From positions 1 to 13,031 of the forward strand of contig JAMWBY010000038.1 of NCBI GenBank assembly GCA_023818745.1: a DNA stretch of 13,031 nucleotides, written 5' to 3'. The DNA is from Candidatus Omnitrophota bacterium (GTDB lineage Bacteria > Ratteibacteria > UBA8468 > B48-G9 > JAFGKM01). Both the position numbers and the translations under genes were made by a program. Shown in pieces: positions 1 to 8,100 of the stretch. Each line of letters opens with the position of its first letter. Within the stretch, counting starts at the first letter, position 1. The notes under the pieces were generated by a model. That model ran no database searches, was not told the DNA's origin, and worked only from the letters and a program-made list of their open reading frames with translations.

Positions 1-1218
1 GACTGCCAAATAGATCACAGGTTCAGGAAAGTTTATTGATTCATAAATTATAGGACTATCTCCATCGCTTATTGTGTCGCCTGTATATGCACTTTTTAAA
101 CCAATTATTCCTACTATTTCACCTGCAGATGTTTCATTTCTGTTATAATATTTGTTTGCGTGAATCTCAAGAATTTTTAAGATTTTTTCTTTAACATCTC
201 TTGAAGCATTCAAAACAATGTCTCCTTTTTTAATTTCTCCAGAATAAATTCTTGTATAAAGAATTTTACCAAAATGAACATCATTATAAACTTTAAAAAC
301 AAGTCCTGAAAATTTCTCTTCTGGTAATGGTTTTCTTTTTTCTCTCTTTCCAGTAATTGGATTTACACCTGAAATCTCACCTCTATCAAGAGGAGAAGGC
401 AAATAATCACAAATAGCATCAAGAAGTAAAAGTGTTCCCATATTTTTCAAAGATGAGCCACAAAAAGTAGGAAAAATTTTTCTTGAAAGAGCTCCTTTCC
501 TTATTGCTTTCTTTAACTCATCTTTTGAAATCGGTTGTCCATTTAAATACTTTTCCATAACATTTTCATCTATTTCAGCAAGTTGTTCAATTAAGATGTT
601 TCTGTATTTTTCAAAAATATCTCTCAACTCCAAAGGAATTTCATTTACCTCTGCTTCTGTTTCTATTTCACTTTTATATTCAATAATTTTTTCCTCAATT
701 ATGTCTATCAAACCAATAAACTTGTCTTCCTTGCCCACTGGAATCACAAGAGGAAGAGGTAAAGAACCAAGTTTTTTCTTTATATCTTCCAGAACCCTAA
801 AATAATCAGCACCAATTCTATCCATCTTGTTTATATAAATAATCCTTGGAATGTTATATTTTTCACTCTGCCGCCAAACTGTCTCTGACTGTGGCTGAAC
901 ACCTGCAACTCCACAAAAAATTCCTATTGCTCCATCAAGAACTCTTAAAGACCTTTCAACTTCAACTGTAAAATCAACATGCCCGGGAGTATCAATTATG
1001 TTTATTTTATGCCCTTTCCAAAAACAAGTAGTAACTGCACTTGTTATAGTTATTCCTCTTTCTTTTTCCTGATCCATCCAATCCATAACCGCAGTCCCTT
1101 CATCAACACTGCCAATTTTATATATTTTTCCTGTATAAAAAAGAAACCTCTCTGTAGTTGTAGTTTTTCCTGCATCAATATGTGCAATTATCCCTATATT
1201 CCTTATTTTTTCTATCAT
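1..1218 (-). CDS. fusA: Elongation factor G, N-terminal 406 codons (runs off the left edge)
   Basis: This is the GTPase that moves tRNAs and mRNA through the ribosome after peptide bond formation and also helps recycle ribosomes. My translation from ATG 1218 begins MIEKIRNIGIIAHIDAGKTT, the EF-G start. The P-loop AHIDAGKT is at residues 12-19, the switch I segment RGITITSA at about 54-61, DTPGH at 76-80 and NKMD at 130-133. The G5-like motif GSSLKN is near residue 255. Domain II follows and the frame is still open at base 1, so about 290 residues are missing. The start is fixed: an in-frame TAG lies upstream at 1243-1245 and the next residues match EF-G. The gene has no Shine-Dalgarno sequence. 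A terminator U-tract ends 6 nt before the ATG, so its expression differs from the genes upstream. Identity is certain from the motifs. Confidence 0.97.
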   Translation of the reverse strand, partial: MIEKIRNIGIIAHIDAGKTTTTERFLFYTGKIYKIGSVDEGTAVMDWMDQEKERGITITSAVTTCFWKGHKINIIDTPGHVDFTVEVERSLRVLDGAIGIFCGVAGVQPQSETVWRQSEKYNIPRIIYINKMDRIGADYFRVLEDIKKKLGSLPLPLVIPVGKEDKFIGLIDIIEEKIIEYKSEIETEAEVNEIPLELRDIFEKYRNILIEQLAEIDENVMEKYLNGQPISKDELKKAIRKGALSRKIFPTFCGSSLKNMGTLLLLDAICDYLPSPLDRGEISGVNPITGKREKRKPLPEEKFSGLVFKVYNDVHFGKILYTRIYSGEIKKGDIVLNASRDVKEKILKILEIHANKYYNRNETSAGEIVGIIGLKSAYTGDTISDGDSPIIYESINFPEPVIYLAV

Positions 1219-1224
1219 TTTATT

Positions 1225-1262
1225 AAAAAAACAAACCCGGCTCTATATAAAGAACCGGGTTT
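1225..1262 (-). terminator. Intrinsic terminator between rpsG and fusA
   Basis: On the minus-strand RNA, AAACCCGGUUC (1262-1252) pairs with GAGCCGGGUUU (1243-1233). This gives an 11-bp stem with one G-U pair and an 8-nt loop, followed by G and seven U residues (1231-1225). It is the textbook form of a Rho-independent terminator. It starts 11 nt after the rpsG stop codon and ends 6 nt before the fusA ATG. It should end most transcripts of the tRNA-Trp to rpsG operon, or act as an attenuator that lowers fusA relative to the ribosomal protein genes. Confidence 0.88.
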
Positions 1263-1273
1263 TAAATATTATA

Positions 1274-1744
1274 TTACCATTTATAATGAGCAAATGCTCT
1301 ATTAGATTCGGCCATTTTATGAGTATCCTCTTTTTTCTTAACACTTGCCCCTTGATTTTGAGATGCATCAATGATTTCTTCAACAAGACGCATAACCATT
1401 GGTTTTCCTTTTTTGGCTCTTGAAGATTCTATAATCCATCTTATTGCAAGAGATAAACTTCTATGCGGAGGAACTTCCATAGGAATCTGATAAGTAGCAC
1501 CACCAACTCTCCTTGGTCTTACTTCAAGTTTTGGTTTAACATTATTTAATGCTCTTTTAAATACAACAAGTGGATCTTCTTTGGTTCTTTCTTTGATTAT
1601 ATCCATCGCAGTATAAAATATTTTATATGCAATTGTTTTCTTTCCATCCCACATCAATTTATTTATAAATTTAGCAACTTCATAATCATTATATTTAGGA
1701 TCTGGACTCACTATTTTCTTTTCTGCTCTTTTTCTTCTGGGCAT
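1274..1744 (-). CDS. rpsG: 30S ribosomal protein S7 (uS7)
   Basis: S7 is the primary binder of the 3' major domain of 16S rRNA and starts assembly of the 30S head. It lies near the E and P sites. The protein has 156 residues, the usual bacterial length. Diagnostic segments are MPRRKRA at the start, RPRRVGGATYQIPMEV in the middle and KMAESNRAFAHYKW at the end. The ATG sits 3 nt after the rpsL stop codon. Its Shine-Dalgarno AAGGAGG is encoded by the last codons of rpsL, which implies coupled translation. The roughly 100-nt rpsL-rpsG spacer that E. coli uses for S7 feedback is absent. This is the last gene before the terminator. Confidence 0.98.
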   Translation of the reverse strand: MPRRKRAEKKIVSPDPKYNDYEVAKFINKLMWDGKKTIAYKIFYTAMDIIKERTKEDPLVVFKRALNNVKPKLEVRPRRVGGATYQIPMEVPPHRSLSLAIRWIIESSRAKKGKPMVMRLVEEIIDASQNQGASVKKKEDTHKMAESNRAFAHYKW

Positions 1745-1747
1745 TTT

Positions 1748-2137
1748 TTAACCCTCCTTTTTTTCTCCTTTTGGTTTTTTTGTGCCATATCTTGACCTTG
1801 ACTTTTTCCTGTTTTCCACTCCACTTGCATCAAAAACACCTCTAACTATATGATATTTCACACCGGGTAAATCCTTAACTCTTCCCCCTCTTACAAGAAC
1901 CATTGAGTGCTCTTGAAGATTATGTCCTATCCCTGGAATATATGCAATAACTTCTTTTCCATTTGTAAGTCGCACTTTTGCAATTTTTCTTAATGCAGAA
2001 TTTGGTTTTTTAGGAGTCATTGTTTTTACATAAAGACAGACACCCTTTTTAAAAGGATTTTTTTCAAGAGCAGTTGATTTGGTTTTCTTTTTCTTTGGTT
2101 TTCTTTTTTTCCTTAATAATTGATTTATTGTGGGCAT
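1748..2137 (-). CDS. rpsL: 30S ribosomal protein S12 (uS12)
   Basis: S12 is the decoding-centre protein and the classic streptomycin target. It has 129 residues (E. coli 124); the extra length is a Lys/Gly-rich tail. It aligns with E. coli without gaps through at least residue 95. TPKKPNSALRK is at 41-51 and GRVKDLPGVKYH at 85-96. Lys43 and Lys88, the main resistance positions, are the sensitive wild-type residues. Asp89, the residue that RimO methylthiolates in many bacteria, is present. The ATG has a strong AAGGAGG seven bases upstream and lies 21 nt after the rpoBC stop codon, so polymerase and str-operon genes form one transcription unit. Confidence 0.98.
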   Translation of the reverse strand: MPTINQLLRKKRKPKKKKTKSTALEKNPFKKGVCLYVKTMTPKKPNSALRKIAKVRLTNGKEVIAYIPGIGHNLQEHSMVLVRGGRVKDLPGVKYHIVRGVFDASGVENRKKSRSRYGTKKPKGEKKEG

Positions 2138-2158
2138 ATTAATTCCTCCTTTTATAAC

Positions 2159-5100
2159 TTAAACATATTCTTCTACTTTTTCCTCTTTCCTTTGTGAAAT
2201 AAATCCTGTCCCTGCTGGGATTAATCCTCCTAAAATCACATTTTCCTTTAATCCTTCAAGATAATCTTCAGCTCCAAGAATAGCAGCATTTGTTAAAACT
2301 TTTATTGTTTCCTGGAAAGAAGCCGCGGATATAAAACTTTCACTATTTAACGCTACCCTTGTAATACCAAGAACCATTGGTTTGAAAGTTGCCCGTTTCT
2401 TACCTTTTGGCAATGATTCATTTATTTTTTCAATTTCATACCTATCAATCTCTTCTCCTTCAAGTAAATATGTATCTCCTGGATTTTCTATCTTAACTTT
2501 TGACAACATCTGTCTTATTATGATTTCAATATGTTTATCATTTATTTTAACACCTTCTACTCTGTAAACCTTTTGAATCTCATTCAATAAATATTCCATA
2601 ACCTTTTTTTCTCCCTGTATTCTCAAAATATCTGCCAGAGATTTAAAACCATCTGTTAATTCTTGACCTGCAAGAACATAGTCACCATCATTTACAACAA
2701 TTGTTTTCCCATAAGGAATCCTATGTTCTTTTTCTGTCTTTGTCTCTTTATTATACACCTTAACTCTTTTTTCTCCTTTTTCTACTTCTATTTTTACAAT
2801 ACCGTCTATCTCACTCAATATTGCTGAATTTTTAGGATTCCTTGCTTCAAATAAGTCAGAAACCCTTGGTAATCCTCCTGTAATATCTTGAACTCTTGAA
2901 ACTTCTTTAGGAATTTCAGCAATTATATCACCGGGAAATATTTCATCTCCTTCTTTCACTAAAATATGGGCTCCAGTAGGTATATAATATACACCAATCT
3001 TTTCTCCTTTTGTATCCATAAGAATAATTGCAGGGTTTAATTCTTCTTTGTGAGGAATAACCACCAGTTTTTTCATCTTATTAATATTATCTATTTCTTC
3101 TCTTACTGTTTTACCTATTTCTATATCCGCATATTTAACTATCCCACCTTTATCAACAATAATACGAATCCAATAAGGATCCCATGTGGCTATAGTTTGA
3201 CCTTTTTTTATTTTACTTCCGTTTTCAAATTCAATTATAGATCCTACTCTCAAAGTATGTCTTTCAAGTTCTTTCCCTTCTTTATCTTCTATAATTACTT
3301 CTCCTTCTCCTTGACAAACAATGTTCTTACCCTCTCTATTTTTTACCACTTTTAAATTGTCAAGATATTTGATTATTCCATCTGTTGTGCTTCTTACAGA
3401 ACCAGGACCTACTCCTCTTGAAGCAGCTCCACCGGTATGAAAAGTTCTTAAAGTTAATTGTGTTCCAGGTTCTCCTATTGACTGAGCAGCAATAACTCCA
3501 ACCGCCTCTCCTATATTAACAATTCTTTTCTTTGATAGGTCCCATCCATAACATTTTGCACATACACCTTTTTCTGTTTTACATACCAAAACAGACCTAA
3601 TTTTTATTTTATTTGTTAACAAAAGGCCTTCTTCTTTTGCCTTTATTATTCTATCTGCTTTTTCCTCATCTATTACTTCTCCACTTTTAACTATTACTTC
3701 TCCTAAAATAGTAGTTACATCATCAAGAGCAATCCTTCCTATAATTCTCTCCTTCAAAGAAATTATTTCTTCATCTCCTTCAATTAAAGGACTTGCATAT
3801 ACACCTTCAAGTGTTCTACAATCTTCTTCTTTTACTATTACTGAATGAGCAACATCTACCAATCTTCTACTTAAATAACCCGCATCAGATGTTTTCAAGG
3901 CAGTGTCAACAAGCCCCTTCCTACCTCCATGAACAGAAATAAAGTATTCAAGAACAGAAAGCCCTTCTTTGAAATTTGAAGTAACAGGTGTCTCTATAAT
4001 TTCTCCTATTTCACCTATAAGTTTCTTTGTAGGTCTTATCATCAAGCCCCTCATTCCCATTAACTGTGTAACTTGGGTTTTATTTCCCCTTGCTCCTGAT
4101 GAAACCATCAAATATATTGGATTTAATCTGAATGGATTTACACTAACATCATTCTTTATTGTATTCATCACTGCACCCATTATTTCATTTGTTACAGATG
4201 TCCATATATCTATAGTTCTTCTGTATCTTTCTCCTTCAGAAATTATTCCTCTTTTATAACTTCTTTGTATGTCTTCAACTTCTTTTTTTGCTTCTGCTAT
4301 TAATACCTTCTTTATATCAGGAACAATTAAATCATCTATACCAATAGTTATTCCACTTACTGTTGCATAATAAAATCCTAATTCTTTACAGGCGTCAAGA
4401 AAATTAACTGTCTTCTCATAGCCACATTTTGTAAATATCTCATCTATAAGTTTTTCAAGCGATGAAAAATCAAATAACTCATTTTTAAATGGTATTTCAG
4501 GTGGAATAATTTCATTAAAAATAATCCTTCCACATGTTGTAATAATAACTTTTCCATTTTCATCTTTCACTTTTATAGGTCTATGTAACTCCAATTCGCC
4601 AATATAATTTAAATATTTTGCTTCATCAAAACTTGAAATAATTTTCGGATACTCTTTTTCAGGACTCATAAAAGTTAAATAAGCACACCCCATAACTATA
4701 TCTCTTGTAGGTGTTACAATTGGTTTACCATTTGCAGGAGAAAGAATATGAGTTGTTGCTTTCATTAAAAGTTCTGCTTCAAGAATTGCCTCAGGTGTTA
4801 AAGGAACATGAATACTCATCGTATCTCCATCAAAATCAGCATTATAAGCAGGACATACAAGCGGATGTATTTCTATTACATTCCCTTCTATCAATCTTGG
4901 TTCAAAAGCCTGAATACTTAATCTGTGGAGTGTCGGCTGTCTGTTTAAAAGAACAGGATGACCCTTTATAACTTTTTCAAGTATTTCCCAAACCTCTGGT
5001 CTGTTTTCTCTTATTGCTTTTTTAGCACTTCCAAGAGTGTGGAAATACTCTTTTTTCCTAAATTCCCTTAATACAAATGGACTGAAAAGTTCAAGTGCCA

Positions 5101-8100
5101 TCTCTTTGGGAATACCACATTCGTTCAATTTAAGATTTGGGCCAACAACAATTACTGCTCTTCCAGAATAATCAACTCTTTTTCCAAGAAGGTTTTGCCT
5201 AAATCTACCTTGTTTACCTCTTAATGCATCAGCAAGTGATTTTAAAGGTCTTCTTCCCTTTCCAAGAACAGGCATTCCATGCTTTCCATTATCCATTAAA
5301 GCATCAACTGCTTCCTGAAGCAATCTCTTTTCATTTCTTACTATTATATCAGGAGTTTGCAGTTTAATGAGTTTTTTAAGACGATTATTTCTATTTATCA
5401 CTCTTTGATACAAATCGTTTAAGTCAGAAGCAACAAATCTTCCACCATCAAGCGGTAAAAGTGGCCTTAAGTCAGGTGGAATTACAGGAATTATATTTGT
5501 AACAAGATACTCTGGTTTTACCTGGGTCTTTATTAATCCTTGAACCATCCTTAATTTTTTTATAAGTTCTTCCCTTTTTTCATTATATTTCTTATTTTTC
5601 TTTAATTGGTCTCTTATTTCATTCTCCATTTTTACAAGGTCTATCTTTTTAAGTAACTCTTGAATACCCTCAGCACCAATGCCAACTTTAAATTTATTGC
5701 CATATTTTTCTCTATATTCCTGATATTCCTTTTCTGAAAGCAATTTTTTCTTCTTCAACTCAGGAATATCTCCATCGTCAACTACTATATATCTTTCATA
5801 ATAAAGAACCATTTCAAGTTCTGCCTGAGAAAGATTTAAAAGTAATCCCATCCAATTAGATGCACTTTTAAACAACCAAACATAAGACACAGGAGTAGCC
5901 AGTTCAATATGTCCCATCCTTTCTCTTCTTACATTTCTTGTAGTTACCTCAACTCCACATCTATCACATATTATCCCCTTATATCTCAATTTTTTATACT
6001 TACCACAGGAACATTCATAGTCCTTTTCTGGACCAAATATTTTCTCACAGAATAATCCATCTCTTTCTGGTTTTAAAGTTCTATAATTTAATGTTTCTGC
6101 TTTTTTTACTTCTCCATAGGACCATGAGCGAATTGTAGTTGGTGTGGCAATTTTAATAGTTACAACATCTTTTTCCTCTTCATTTATCTTTCTTTTCTCA
6201 ATCCTTAAATCAAAACCTAAACCCTGTAATTCTTTCCTTAAAACTCTGAATGACTCTGGTAAATTTTTTCCCTGGAAATCAATACCTTTTGCGATAGCAT
6301 CATACATCTGTTTTCTTCCTTCTGTATCATCACTCTTTACTGTTAACATTTCTTTTAATGTATAAGCAGCTCCATATCCTTCAAGTGCCCAAACTTCCAT
6401 TTCTCCAAACCTCTGACCACCAAATTGCGCTCTTCCTCCAAGTGGTTGTTGAGTTATCAAGGAATAAGACCCAGTACATCTTGCATGAATTTTTTCATCG
6501 GCAAGATGAATTAGTTTCATAATGTACATATATCCAACTGTAACTGGTTGATAAAATGGTTCACCTGTCTGTCCATCATAAAGTATTGTTTTTCCACTCT
6601 CAGGCAATCCCGCAGATTTTAAAAGTTGTTTTATTTCATTTTCTTTCAACCACTTTTGAAATACAGGAACTTCTTCTTTATAACCCAGTGCCTTTAAAGC
6701 CCAACCAAGATGCACTTCAAGTATTTGACCTACATTCATCCTTGAAGGAACTCCAAGTGGATTTAAGACAATATCAACCGGAGTCCCATCTTCTAAAAAA
6801 GGCATATCTTCTTCAGGTAGAATTTTTGCAATAACTCCTTTGTTTCCATGTCTTCCACTTATCTTATCCCCAACCGCTATTTTCTTTTTAATTGCTATCT
6901 CAACTACAACTTTCATTCTTACGTCAGGGTCAAGTTCATATCCCTTTCTTATCTTTGCTTCTTCCTCTGCTAACTGGTTTTCTATTTTTTTAAGTTCTTT
7001 TTCTCCAATTTCTATTATTTTTAAAAGTGTTTCTTTCACATCATCAGGAACTTTATTTGTCAATTTTTTCCATCCTTTAACATTATTGGGAACTTTCTCT
7101 TTTATTTTCTTATTTTTTAAAAAAACTTCTATCTCTTTAGTTATAATTTCCTTTACTATTTCTATTTTCTTTTGAAAATCTGCTTTAACTTTTTTAACTT
7201 CCTTCTCAATTTCTTCTTCTGGAATATCTTCTCTTCTTTTATATTTTCTTACATTTATAACGACCCCTTTTATACCCGGAGGAACTCTTTCAGATGTATT
7301 CAATACATTTTTTGATTTTTCTCCAAAAATTACTCTCAAAAGTTTCTCTTCTGGTGTTAATTCTGTTTCTCCTCTCGGTGTTATTTTTCCAACAAGGATA
7401 TCGTCTGGCTCTACCTCTGTTCCTATTTTTACAATTCCTTCACTATCCAGATTCACAAGTTGCTCTTCAGGAACATTTGGGATATCTGCTGTTATTTCCT
7501 CTGGACCAAGTTCTGTATCTCTTGCAGTAACTTCAAATTCCTTTATATGTATTGATGTAAAAACGTCATCTTTCACCAATCTTTCATTTATTAAAATTGC
7601 ATCTTCATAATTATATCCATGCCAGGGCATAAAAGCGCAAAGTAAATTTCTTCCAAGGGCAAGTTCTCCTTCTTTTGAAACAGCAAAACCATCACTTATA
7701 ATCTGATCTTTTTCTACTCTATCCCCAACTTCAACTATAGGTCTTTGATGAAAACATACATCCTGATTTGTTTTAACAAATTTCTTCAAATAATAAACAT
7801 CCTTCTTTTCCCATTCAAATAAACCCGGATTGTCTCTCTTAATGATAATTTTTTCAGCGTCCACATATTCAACAATTCCAGGATTCACTGCTTTAACAAC
7901 TGCTCCTGAATCTCTTACAACATATTTTTCCATGCCTGTTTTTACTAATGGTGATTCTGGTTTAATCAGTGGCACCGCCTGTCTTTGCATATTTGAACCC
8001 ATTAACGCTCTGTTTGAGTCATCGTGTTCAAGGAAGGGAATTAAAGAAGCACTTACACTGACTGTCTGAACAGGAGTAACTCCTATATAATCAATATCTT

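Noticed and set aside
1268..1273. TATAAT on the minus strand as a fusA promoter
   Set aside because: No acceptable -35 element lies 15-19 nt upstream, and the transcript would start in the arm of the terminator hairpin. AT-rich sequence makes such hexamers common.
6120..6260. The rpoB-rpoC fusion as a sequencing frameshift
   Set aside because: A frameshift artefact should leave extra non-homologous residues or an internal rpoC start. Instead homology passes from beta to beta-prime in one frame across a short linker, without any in-frame start. Read evidence would still settle it.
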